From Atherix ibis (lineage: Eukaryota > Arthropoda > Insecta > Diptera > Athericidae): DNA of 64,000 bases. The notes below the pieces were generated by a model, which was not told where the DNA came from, ran no database searches, and saw only the letters and a program-made list of their open reading frames with translations. Both the position numbers and the translations under genes were made by a program. Shown piece after piece: positions 48,609-61,035 of the stretch; within the stretch, counting starts at the first letter, position 1, and each line of letters starts with the position of its first letter. The stretch lies in assembly GCA_958298945.1 (NCBI GenBank), contig OY282610.1, positions 51,901,667 through 51,965,666 on the forward strand, in the 5' to 3' direction.

Positions 48609-50594
48609 TCAGGATAATAAGAATAATTATTAGTTTCACATATGTATGCGCATTAACATCATTAAACAAATTTTCGAAAAAATTTCCTTTTTCATAGAAA
48701 AATAGAAATTTAAAAAAAAATTTAATGATCTTTTGGCAAATTTTTCTCAAAACTCCCACCGAAATTTATCGTGACATGTCATTTTCCTTCCAATCATTAT
48801 ATTAAGAGTCATAGAAGGTTTGCCTGAAAGTGTGCAATGACACCACAAAATAAATTCTAAAAAACCTTAATTTTTATACAAAAAAACGAATTTTAATAAA
48901 GAAAACAATTAATTTTATGAATTTTTTCTCAAAATCACCAACAAAAATTTATCCAGAAAGGATATTCTCATTCCAATCGAAAAAATATGTGTTGGAGAAG
49001 CTTTGCCTGAAAGTACGCAATGACACCATAAAAACAATTCTAAAAACCTTAATTTGTATACAAAAAAAAAACGAATTTTAAGAAAGAAAACTATAAATTT
49101 TATGAATTTTTTCTCAAAATCACCAACAAAAATTTATCCAGAAAGGATATTCTCATTCCAATCGAGAAAATATGTATTGGAGAAGCTTTGCCTGAAAGTA
49201 CGCAATGACACCATAAAAACAATTCTAAAAACCTTAATTTGTATACAAAAAAAAAGAATTTTAGGAAATAAAACTATAAATTTTATGAATTTTTTCTCAA
49301 AATCACCAACAAAAATTTATCCAGAAAGAATATTCTCATTCCAATCGAGAAAATATGCATTGGAGAAGCTTTGCCTAAAAGTACGCAATGGCACCATAAA
49401 AACCGCTCTAAAAACCTTAGTTTTTATACAAAAAAAATGAATTTTAAGAAAGAAAACCATAAATTTTATGAATTTTTTCTCAAAACCACCAACAAAAATT
49501 TATCCAGAAAGAATTTTCTCATTCCAATCGAGAAAATATGTATTGGAGAAGCTTTGCCTAAAAGTACGCAATGACACCATAAAAACCGTTCTAAAAACCT
49601 TAATTTTTATACAAAAAAAACGAATTTTAAGAAAGAAAACCATAAATTTTATGAATTTTTTCTCAAAATCACCAACAAAAATTTATCCAGAAAGGATATT
49701 CTCATTCCAATCGAGAAAATATGTATTGGAGAAGCTTTGCCTAAAAGTACGCAATGACACCATAAAAACCGTTCTAAAAACCTTAATTTTTATACAAAAA
49801 AAACGAATTTTAAGAAAGAAAACCATAAATTTTATGAATTTTTTCTCAAAATCACCAACAAAAATTTATCCAGAAATGATATTCTCATTCCAATCGAGAA
49901 AATATGCATTGGAGAAGCTTTGCCTGAAAGTACGCAATGACACCATAAAAACAATTCTAAAAACCTTAATTTTTATACAAAAAAAATGAATTTTAAGAAA
50001 GAAAACCATACATTTTATGAATTTTTTCTCAAAACCACCAACAAAAATTTATCCAGAAAGAATTTTCTCATTCCAATGAGAATAATATGAATTGGAGAAG
50101 CTTTGCCTTAAAGTGCACAATCATACCCCAAACAAACATCTCCAAAAAACCACCATTTTCATAGAGAAAAATAAATTTTAAGAGAAAGTAGACTCAGTGT
50201 AATAATTGTTGCCTCCTATTTTTTGAGAAAACTGGGTGCCTGGTGTAAAAATTGGATTTTCGTGAATATTGTCACAAATTTTCGAATTTTTGTGGTTTTT
50301 TGCTTATCTTTAGGTGGTCAATTTATTTTGCTTTCAGTAAATAAAAAATTTAATTTTAGGCAATTTTTTTTTAATAGTGCTCACAAAAATTTATTCTGAA
50401 AGGATATTCCTTTTTCGATCAGGATAATATGGATCTAGAAGGCTATGTTAAAGTGTATGTAATGAAACCATGAAACAAATTGCCATTTTTATCCAAAAAA
50501 GCAAACTTTATTTTTAAAAAAATACAGCGAACTTTAGGTATTTTTTTTTAAAACGCCTGGAAAAAATTTTCCTGTAAGGACTTTTTTAGTCCGA
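48609..50594 (+). repeat. HOR unit 31: expanded, a-b-c-(W/A)-d-d
   Basis: Length 1986 bp. The W/A hybrid starts near 49438 and switches within 49519-49528. The c copy has GGAAATAAAACT. ACCATACATTTTATG and GAAAAATAAATTTT in the final W are shared with unit 32. Confidence 0.92.
49438..49621 (+). repeat. W/A hybrid monomer in expanded unit 31
   Basis: W features (AAAACCACC, GAAAGAATTTTC) change to A (AATCGAGAAAATATG) within 49519-49528, a third independent breakpoint. Confidence 0.9.
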
Positions 50595-52031
50595 TCAGGA
50601 TAATAAGAATAATTATTAGTTTCACATATGTATGCGCATTAACATCATTAAACAAATTTTCGAAAAAATTTCCTTTTTCATAGAAAAATAGAAATTTAAA
50701 AAAAAATTTAATGATCTTTTGGCAAATTTTTCTCAAAACTCCCACCGAAATTTATCGTGACATGTCATTTTCCTTCCAATCATTATATTAAGAGTCATAG
50801 AAGGTTTGCCTGAAAGTGTGCAATGACACCACAAAATAAATTCTAAAAAACCTTAATTTTTATACAAAAAAAACGAATTTTAATAAAGAAAACAATTAAT
50901 TTTATGAATTTTTTCTCAAAATCACCAACAAAAATTTATCCAGAAAGGATATTCTCATTCCAATCGAGAAAATATGCATTGGAGAAGCTTTGCCTAAAAG
51001 TACGCAATGACACCATAAAAACCGTTCTAAAAACCTTAATTTTTATACAAAAAAAACGAATTTTAAGAAAGAAAACCATAAATTTTATGAATTTTTTCTC
51101 AAAATCACCAACAAAAATTTATCCAGAAAGGATATTCTCATTCCAATCGAGAAAATATGTATTGGAGAAGCTTTGCCTAAAAGTACGCAATGACACCATA
51201 AAAACCGTTCTAAAAACCTTAATTTTTATACAAAAAAAAACGAATTTTAAGAAAGAAAACCATAAATTTTATGAATTTTTTCTCAAAATCACCAACAAAA
51301 ATTTATCCAGAAATGATATTCTCATTCCAATCGAGAAAATATGCATTGGAGAAGCTTTGCCTGAAAGTACGCAATGACACCATAAAAACAATTCTAAAAA
51401 CCTTAATTTTTATACAAAAAAAATGAATTTTAAGAAAGAAAACCATACATTTTATGAATTTTTTCTCAAAACCACCAACAAAAATTTATCCAGAAAGAAT
51501 TTTCTCATTCCAATGAGAATAATATGAATTGGAGAAGCTTTGCCTGAAAGTGCACAATCATACCCCAAACAAACATCTCCAAAAAACCACCATTTTCATA
51601 GAGAAAAATAAATTTTAAGAGAAAGTGGACTCAGTGTAATAATTGTTGCCTCCTATTTTTTGAGAAAACTGGGTGCCTGGTGTAAAAATTGGATTTTCGT
51701 GAATATTGTCACAAATTTTCGAATTTTTGTGGTTTTTTGCATATCTTTAGGTGGTCAATTTATTTTGCTTTCAGTAAATAAAAAATTTAATTTTAGGCAA
51801 TTTTTTTTTAATAGTGCTCACAAAAATTTATTCTGAAAGGATATTCCTTTTTCGATCAGGATAATATGGATCTAGAAGGCTATGTTAAAGTGTATGTAAT
51901 GAAACCATGAAACAAATTGCCATTTTTATCCAAAAAAGCAAACTTTATTTTTAAAAAAATACAGCGAACTTTAGGTATTTTTTTTTTAAACGCCTGGAAA
52001 AAATTTTCCTGTAAGGACTTTTTTAGTCCGA
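50595..52031 (+). repeat. HOR unit 32: A block a-d-d
   Basis: Length 1437 bp. Its two type-d monomers match the last two of unit 31, and W shares ACCATACATTTT and GAAAAATAAATTTT. It is a tandem relative of unit 31 without the b, c and W/A monomers. Confidence 0.92.
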
Positions 52032-53834
52032 TCAGGATAATAAGAATAATTATTAGTTTCACATATGTATGCGCATTAACATCATTAAACAAATTTTCGA
52101 AAAAATTTCCTTTTTCATAGAAAAATAGAAATTTAAAAAAAAATTTAATGATCTTTTGGCAAATTTTTCTCAAAACTCCCACCGAAATTTATCGTGACAT
52201 GTCATTTTCCTTCCAATCATTATATTAAGAGTCATAGAAGGTTTGCCTGAAAGTGTGCAATGACACCACAAAATAAATTCTAAAAAACCTTAATTTTTAT
52301 ACAAAAAAACGAATTTTAATAAAGAAAACAATTAATTTTATGAATTTTTTCTCAAAATCACCAACAAAAATTTATCCAGAAAGGATATTCTCATTCCAAC
52401 CGAGGAAATATGTATTGGAGAAGCTTTGCCTGAAAGTACGCAATGACACCATAAAAACAATTCTAAAAACCTTAATTTGTATACAAAAAAAACGAATTTT
52501 AAGAAAGAAAACTATAAATTTTATGAATTTTTTCTCAAAATCACCAACAAAAATTTATCCAGAAAGGATATTCTCATTCCAATCGAGAAAATATGTATTG
52601 GAGAAGCTTTGCCTGAAAGTACGCAATGACACCATAAAAACAATTCTAAAAACCTTAATTTGTATACAAAAAAAACGAATTTTAGGAAAGAAAACTATAA
52701 ATTTTATGAATTTTTTCTCAAAATCACCAACAAAAATTTATCCAGAAAGGATATTCTCATTCCAATCGAGAAAATATGCATTGGAGAAGCTTTGCCTAAA
52801 AGTACGCAATGACACCATAAAAACCGTTCTAAAAACCTTAATTTTTATACAAAAAAAAACGAATTTTAATAAAGAAAACAATTAATTTCATGAATTTTTT
52901 CTCAAAATCACCAACAAAAATTTATCCAGAAAGGATATTCTCATTCAAATCGAGAAAATATGCATTGGAGAAGCTTTGCCTAAAAGTACGCAATGGCAAT
53001 ATAAAAACCGTTCTAAAAACCTTAATTTTTATACAAAAAAAACGAATTTTAAGAAAGAAAACCATAAATTTTATGAATTTTTTCTCATAATCACCAACAA
53101 AAATTTATCCAGAAATGATATTCTCATTCCAATCGAGAAAATATGCATTGAAGAAGCTTTGCCTGAAAGTACGCAATGACACCATAAAAACAATTCTAAA
53201 AACCTTAATTTTTATACAAAAAAAATGAATTTTAAGAAAGAAAACCATAAATTTTATGAATTTTTTCTCAAAACCACCAACAAAAATTTATCCAGAAAGA
53301 ATTTTCTCATTCCAATGAGAATAATATGAATTGGAGAAGCTTTGCCTGAAAGTGCACAATCATACCCCAAACAAACATCTCCAAAAAACCACCATTTTCA
53401 TAGAGAAAAACAAATTTTAAGAGAAAGTGGACTCAGTGTAATAATTGTTGCCTCCTATTTTTTGAGAAAACTGGGTGCCTGGTGTAAAAATTGGATTTTC
53501 GTGAATATTGTCACAAATTTTCGAATTTTTGTGGTTTTTTGCATATCTTTATGTGGTCAATTTATTTTGCTTTCAGTAAATAAAAAATTTAATTTTAGGC
53601 AATTTTTTTTTAATAGTGCTCACAAAAATTTATTCTGAAAGGATATTCCTTTTTCGATCAGGATAATATGGATCTAGAAGGCTATGTTAAAGTGTATGTA
53701 ATGAAACCATGAAACAAATTGCCATTTTTATCCAAAAAAGCAAACTTTATTTTTAAAACAAATACAGCGAACTTTAGGTATTTTTTTTTAAAACGCCTGG
53801 AAAATATTTTCCTGTAAGGACTTTTTTAGTCCGA
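52032..53834 (+). repeat. HOR unit 33: A block a-b-c-a-d
   Basis: Length 1803 bp. Private changes: CCAACCGAGGAAATATG in the first a, AATTTCATGAA and CGCAATGGCAATATAAAAACC in the inner a, and TTTTTCTCATAATCACC in d. V has CTTTATGTGGTC near 53550. Confidence 0.93.
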
Positions 53835-54669
53835 TCAGGATAATAAGAATAATTATTAGTTTTACATATGTATGCGCATTAACATCATTAAACAAATTTT
53901 CGAAAAAATTTCCTTTTTCATAGAAAAATAGAAATTTAAAAAAAAATTTAATGATCTTTTGGCAAATTTTTCTCAAAACTCCCACCGAAATTTATCGTGA
54001 CATGTCATTTTCCTTCCAATCATTATATTAAGAGTCATAGAAGGTTTCCCTGAAAGTGTGCAATGACACCACAAAATAAATTCTAAAAAACCTTAATTTT
54101 TATACAAAAAAAAACGAATTTTAATAAAGAAAACAATTAATTTTATGAATTTTTTCTCAAAATCACCAACAAAAATTTATCCAGAAAGGATATTCTCATT
54201 CCAATCGAAAAAATATGTATTGGAGAAGCTTTGCCTGAAAGTACGCAATGACACCATAAAAACAATTCTAAAAACCTTAATTTGTATACAAAAAAAAACG
54301 AATTTTAAGAAAGAAAACTATAAATTTTATGAATTTTTTCTCAAAATCACCAACAAAAATTTATCCAGAAAGGATATTCTCATTCCAATCGAGAAAATAT
54401 GTATTGGAAGAGCTTTGCCTAAAAGTACGCAATGACACCATAAAAACAATTCTAAAAACCTTAATTTGTATACAAAAAAAAACGAATTTTAGGAAAGAAA
54501 ACTATAAATTTTATGAATTTTTTCTCAAAATCACCAACAAAAATTTATCCAGAAAGGATATTCTCATTCCAATCGAGAAAATATGCATTGGAGAAGCTTT
54601 GCCTAAAAGTACGCAATGACACCATAAAAACCGTTCTAAAAACCTTAATTTTTATACAAAAAAAAAACG

Positions 54670-55221
54670 AATTTTTATAAAGAAAACAATTAATTTTATG
54701 AATTTTTTCTCAAAATCACCAACAAAAATTTATCCAGAAAAGATATTCTCATTCCAATCGAGAAAATATGCATTGGAGAAGCTTTGCCTAAAAGTACGCA
54801 ATGACACCATAAAAACCGTTCTAAAAACCTTAATTTTTATACAAAAAAAAACGAATTTTTATAAAGAAAACAATTAATTTTATGAATTTTTTCTCAAAAT
54901 CACCAACAAAAATTTATCCAGAAAGGATATTCTCATTCCAATCGAGAAAATATGCATTGGAGAAGCTTTGCCTAAAAGTACGCAATGACACCATAAAAAC
55001 CGTTCTAAAAACCTTAATTTTTATACAAAAAAAAACGAATTTTTATAAAGAAAACAATTAATTTTATGAATTTTTTCTCAAAATCACCAACAAAAATTTA
55101 TCCAGAAAGGATATTCTCATTCCAATCGAGAAAATATGTTTTGAAAAAGCTTTGCCTGAAAGTACGCAATGACACCATAAAAACAATTCTAAAAACCTTA
55201 ATTTGTATACAAAAAAAAACG
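54670..55221 (+). repeat. Tandem triplication of one 184-bp a' monomer
   Basis: The copies are 54670-54853, 54854-55037 and 55038-55221, each exactly 184 bp. All start AATTTTTATAAAG, a variant not seen elsewhere in the window. The third copy switches to type-b features in its second half (ATGTTTTGAAAAAGC, AACAATTC). Confidence 0.92.
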
Positions 55222-55588
55222 AATTTGAAGAAAGAAAACTATAAATTTTATGAATTTTTTCTCAAAATCACCAACAAAAATTTATCCAGAAAGGATATTC
55301 TCATTCCAATCGAGAAAATATGTATTGGAGAAGCTTTGCCTGAAAGTACGCAATGACACCATAAAAACAATTCTAAAAACCTTAATTTGTATACAAAAAA
55401 AAACGAATTTGAAGAAAGAAAACTATAAATTTTATGAATTTTTTCTCAAAATCACCAACAAAAATTTATCCAGAAAGGATATTCTCATTCCAATCGAGAA
55501 AATATGCATTGGAGAAGCTTTGCCTGAAAGTACGCAATGACACCATAAAAAAAATTCTAAAAACCTTAATTTTTATACAAAAAAAATG
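55222..55588 (+). repeat. Tandem duplication of a b' monomer
   Basis: The copies are 55222-55405 and 55406-55588. Both start AATTTGAAGAAAG instead of AATTTTAAGAAAG. The same change occurs once more at about 59723 in unit 37. The second copy ends like type d (GCATTGG, TTTTTATAC). Confidence 0.9.
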
Positions 55589-56194
55589 AATTTTAAGAAA
55601 GAAAACCATAAATTTTATGAATTTTTTCTCAAAACCACCAACAAAAATTTATCCAGAAAGAATTTTCTCATTCCAATGAGAATAATATGAATTGGAGAAG
55701 CTTTGCCTGAAAGTGCACAATCATACCCCAAACAAACATCTCCAAAAAACCACCATTTTCATAGAGAAAAACAAATTTTAAGAGAAAGTGGACTCAGTGT
55801 AATAATTGTTGCCTCCTATTTTTTGAGAAAACTGGGTGCCTGGTGTAAAAATTGGATTTTCGTGAATATTGTCACAAATTTTCGAATTTTTGTGGTTTTT
55901 TGCATATCTTTAGGTGGTCAATTTATTTTGCTTTCAGTAAATAAAAAATTTAATTTTAGGCAATTTTTTTTTAATAGTGCTCACAAAAATTTATTCTGAA
56001 AGGATATTCCTTTTTCGATCAGGATAATATGGATCTAGAAGGCTATGTCAAAGTGTATGTAATGAAACCATGAAACAAATTGCCATTTTTATCCAAAAAA
56101 GCAAACTTTATTTTTAAAAAAATACAGCGAACTTTAGGTATTTTTTTTTAAAACGCCTGGAAAAAATTTTCCTGTAAGGACTTTTTTAGTCCGA

Positions 56195-57816
56195 TCAGGA
56201 TAATAAGAATAATTATTAGTTTCACATATGTATGCGCATTAACATCATTAAACAAATTTTCGAAAAAATTTCCTTTTTCATAGAAAAATAGAAATTTTAA
56301 AAAAAATTTAATGATCTTTTGGCAAATTTTTCTCAAAACTCCCACCGAAATTTATCGTGACATGTCATTTTCCTTCCAATCATTATATTAAGAGTCATAA
56401 AAGGTTTGCCTGAAAGTGTGCAATGACACCACAAAATAAATTCTAAAAAACCTTAATTTTTATACAAAAAAAAACGAATTTTAATAAAGAAAACAATTAA
56501 TTTTATGAATTTTTTCTCAAAATCACCAACAAAAATTTATCCAGAAAGGATATTCTCATTCCAATCGAGAAAATATGTATTGGAAAAGCTTTGCCTGAAA
56601 GTACGCAATGACACCATAAAAACAATTCTAAAAACCTTAATTTGTATACAAAAAAAAAACGAATTTTAGGAAAGAAAACTATAAATTTTATGAATTTTTT
56701 CTCAAAATCACCAACAAAAATTTATCCAGAAAGGATATTCTCATTCCAATCGAGAAAATATGCATTAGAGAAGCTTTGCCTAAAAGTACGCAATAACACC
56801 ATAAAAACCGTTCTAAAAACCTTAATTTTTATACGAAAAAAACGAATTTTAATAAAGAAAACAATTAATTTTATGAATTTTTTCTCAAAATCACCAACAA
56901 AAATTTATCCAGAAAAGATATTCTCATTCCAATCGAGAAAATATGCATTGGAGAAGCTTTGCCTAAAAGTACGCAATGACACCATAAAAACCGTTCTAAA
57001 AACTTTAATTTTTATACAAAAAAAGCGAATTTTAAGAAAGAAAACCATAAATTTTATGAATTTTTTCTCAAAATCACCAACAAAAATTTATCCAGAAATG
57101 ATATTCTCATTCCAATCGAGAAAATATGCATTGGAGAAGCTTTGCCTGAAAGTACGCAATGACACCATAAAAACAATTCTAAAAACCTTAATTTTTATAC
57201 AAAAAAAATGAATTTTAAGAAAGAAAACCATAAATTTTATGAATTTTTTCTCAAAACCACCAACAAAAATTTATCCAGAAAGAATTTTCTCATTCCAATG
57301 AGAATAATATGAATTGGAGAAGCTTTGCCTGAAAGTGCACAATCATACCCCAAACAAACATCTCCAAAAAACCACCATTTTCATAGAGAAAAACAAATTT
57401 TAAGAGAAAGTGGACTCAGTGTAATAATTGTTGCCTCCTATTTTTTGAGAAAACTGGGTGCCTGGTGTAAAAATTGGATTTTCGTGAATATTGTCACAAA
57501 TTTTCGAATTTTTGTGGTTTTTTGCATATCTTTAGGTGGTCAATTTATTTTGCTTTCAGTAAATAAAAAATTTAATTTTAGGCAATTTTTTTTTAATAGT
57601 GCTCACAAAAATTTATTCTGAAAGGATATTCCTTTTTCGATCAGGATAATATGGATCTAGAAGGCTATGTTAAAGTGTATGTAATGAAACCATGAAACAA
57701 ATTGCCATTTTTATCCAAAAAAGCAAACTTTATTTTTAAAAAAATACAGCGAACTTTAGGTATTTTTTTTTAAAACGCCTGGAAAAAATTTTCCTGTAAG
57801 GACTTTTTTAGTCCGA
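56195..57816 (+). repeat. HOR unit 35: A block a-c-a-d
   Basis: Length 1622 bp. Type b is missing between a and c. Private changes include CGCAATAACACC in c, ATACGAAAAAAACG at the c end, and AAAAAAGCGAATTTT at the inner-a end. Z has CATAAAAGG and a TTTTAAAAAAAATTT run. Confidence 0.92.
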
Positions 57817-59257
57817 TCAGGATAATAAGAATAATTATTAGTTTCACATATGTATGCGCATTAACATCATTAAACAAATTTTCGAAAAAATTTCCTTTTT
57901 CATAGAAAAATAGAAATTAAAAAAAAAATTTAATGATCTTTTGGCAAATTTTTCTCAAAACTCCCACCGAAATTTATCGTGACATGTCATTTTCCTTCCA
58001 ATCATTATATTAAGAGTCATAGAAGGTTTGCCTGAAAGTGTGCAATGACACCACAAAATAAATTCTAAAAAACCTTAATTTTTATACAAAAAAAAACGAA
58101 TTTTAAGAAAGAAAACTATAAATTTTATGAATTTTTTCTCAAAATCACCAACAAAAATTTATCCAGAAAGAATATTCTCATTCCAATCGAGAAAATATGT
58201 ATTGGAGAAGCTTTGCCTTAAAGTACGCAATGACATCATAAAAACAATTCTAAAAACCTTAATTTGTATACAAAAAAAAACGAATTTTAGGAAAGAAAAC
58301 TATAAATTTTATGAATTTTTTCTCAAAATCACCAACAAAAATTTATCCAGAAAGGATATTCTCATTCCAATCGAGAAAATATGCATTGGAGAAGCTTTGC
58401 CTAAAAGTACGCAATGACACCATAAAAACCGTTCTAAAAACCTTAATTTTTATACAAAAAAAAACGAATTTTAAGAAAGAAAACCATAAATTTTATGAAT
58501 TTTTTCTCAAAATCACCAACAAAAATTTATCCAGAAATGATATTCTCATTCCAATCGAGAAAATATGCATTGGAGAAGCTTTGCCTGAAAGTACGCAATG
58601 ACACCATAAAAACAATTCTAAAAACCTCAATTTGTATACAAAAAAAAACGAATTTTAAGAAAGAAAACTATAAATTTTATGAATTTTTTCTCAAAACCAC
58701 CAACAAAAATTTATCCAGAAAGAATTTTCTCATTCCAATGAGAATAATATGAATTGGAGAAGCTTTGCCTGAAAGTGCACAATCATACCCCAAACAAACA
58801 TTTTCAAAAAACCACCATTTTCATAGAGAAAAACAAATTTTAAGAGAAAGTGGACTCAGTGTAATAATTGTTGCCTCCTATTTTTTGAGAAAACTGGGTG
58901 CCTGGTGTAAAAATTGGATTTTCGTGAATATTGTCACAAATTTTCGAATTTTTGTGGTTTTTTTGCATAAATTTAGGTGGTCAATTTATTTTGCTTTCAG
59001 TAAATAAGAAATTTAATTTTAGGCAATTTTTTTTTAATAGTGCTCACAAAAATTTATTCTGAAAGGATATTCCTTTTTCGATCAGGATAATATGGATCTA
59101 GAAGGCTATGTTAAAGTGTATGTAATGAAACCATGAAACAAATTGCCATTTTTATCCAAAAAAGCAAACTTTATTTTTAAAAAAATACAGCGAACTTTAG
59201 GTATTTTTTTTTAAAACGCCTGGAAAAAATTTTCCTGTAAGGACTTTTTTAGTCCGA
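57817..59257 (+). repeat. HOR unit 36: A block b-c-d-(b/W)
   Basis: Length 1441 bp. Z joins a type-b monomer without the leading a. The W copy has a type-b start (CTATAAA), switching to W within 58670-58696. V has one extra T and CATAAATTTAGG near 58965, and W has CATTTTCAAAAAACC. Confidence 0.92.
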
Positions 59258-61035
59258 TCAGGATAATAAGAATAATTATTAGTTTCACATATGTATGCGC
59301 ATTAACATCATTAAACAAATTTTCGAAAAAATTTCCTTTTTCATAGAAAAATAGAAATTTAAAAAAAAATTTAATGATCTTTTGGCAAATTTTTCTCAAA
59401 ACTCCCACCGAAATTTATCGTGACATGTCATTTTCCTTCCAATCATTATATTAAGAGTCATAGAAGGTTTGCCTGAAAGTGTGCAACGACACCACAAAAT
59501 AAATTCTAAAAAACCTTAATTTTTATACAAAAAAACGAATTTTAATAAAGAAAACAATTAATTTTATGAATTTTTTCTCAAAATCACCAACAAAAATTTA
59601 TCCAGAAAGGATATTCTCATTCCAATCGAGAAAATATGTATTGGAGAAGCTTTGCCTGAAAGTACGCAATGACACCATAAAAACAATTCTAAAAACCTTA
59701 ATTTGTATACAAAAAAAAAACGAATTTGAAGAAAGAAAACTATAAATTTTATGAATTTTTTCTCAAAATCACCAACAAAAATTTATCCAGAAAGGATATT
59801 CTCATTCCAATCGAAAAAATATGTATTGGAGAAGCTTTGCCTGAAAGTACGCAATGACACCATAAAAACAATTCTAAAAACCTTAATTTGTATACAAAAA
59901 AAAACGAATTTTAGGAAAGAAAACTATAAATTTTATGAATTTTTTCTCAAAATCGCCAACAAAAATTTATCCAGAAAGGATATTCTCATTCCAATCGAGA
60001 AAATATGCATTGGAGAAGCTTTGCCTAAAAGTACGCAATGACACCATAAAAACCGTTCTAAAAACCTTAATTTTTATACAAAAAAAAACGAATTTTAATA
60101 AAGAAAACAATTAATTTTATGAATTTTTTCTCAAAATCACCAACAAAAATTTATCCAGAAAGGATATTCTCATTCCAATCGGAGAAGCTTTGCCTAAAAG
60201 TACGCAATGACACCATAAAAACCGTTCTAAAAACCTTAATTTTTATACAAAAAAAAAACGAATTTTAAGAAAGAAAACCATAAATTTTATGAATTTTTTC
60301 TCAAAATCACCAACAAAAATTTATCCAGAAATGATATTCTCATTCCAATCGAGAAAATATGCATTGGAGAAGCTTTGCCTGAAAGTACGCAATGACACCA
60401 TAAAAACAATTCTAAAAACCTTAATTTTTATACAAAAAAAATGAATTTTAAGAAAGAAAACCATAAATTTTATGAATTTTTTCTCAAAACCACCAACAAA
60501 AATTTATCCAGAAAGAATTTTCTCATTCCAATGAGAATAATATGAATTGGAGAAGCTTTGCCTGAAAGTGCACAATCATACCCCAAACAAACATCTCCAA
60601 AAAACCACCATTTTCATAGAGAAAAACAAATTTTAAGAGAAAGTGGACTCAGTGTAATAATTGTTGCCTCCTATTTTTTGAGAAAACTAGGTGCCTGGTG
60701 TAAAAATTGGATTTTCGTGAATATTGTCACAAATTTTCGAATTTTTGTGGTTTTTTTCATATCTTTAGGTGGTCAATTTATTTTGCTTTCAGTAAATAAA
60801 AAATTTAATTTTAGGCAATTTTTTTTTAATAGTGCTCACAAAAATTATTCCTTTTTCGATCAGGATAATATGGATCTAGAAGGCTATGTTAAAGTGTATG
60901 TAATAAAACCATGAAACAAATTGCCATTTTTATCCAAAAAAGCAAACTTTATTTTTAAAAAAATACAGCGAACTTTAGGTATTTTTTTTTAAAACGCCTG
61001 GAAAAAATTTTCCTGTAAGGACTTTTTTAGTCCGA
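59258..61035 (+). repeat. HOR unit 37: A block a-b'-c-a-d with two small deletions
   Basis: Length 1778 bp: the full unit minus a 15-bp loss in the inner a (AATCGGAGAAGC at about 60180) and a 14-bp loss in X (AAAAATTATTCC at about 60845). The b copy has AATTTGAAG as in unit 34. V has TTTTTTTCATATC near 60755. Confidence 0.92.

Larger units (their letters stand above)
53835..56194 (+). repeat. HOR unit 34: expanded, a-b-c-a'-a'-a'-b'-b'
   Basis: Length 2360 bp with eight A monomers. It contains a run of three single-monomer copies marked TTTTTATAAAG and a run of two marked AATTTGAAG. It has no type d. The Y end has GGAAAATATTTTCC and, near 53758, AAACAAATACAG. Confidence 0.93.
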
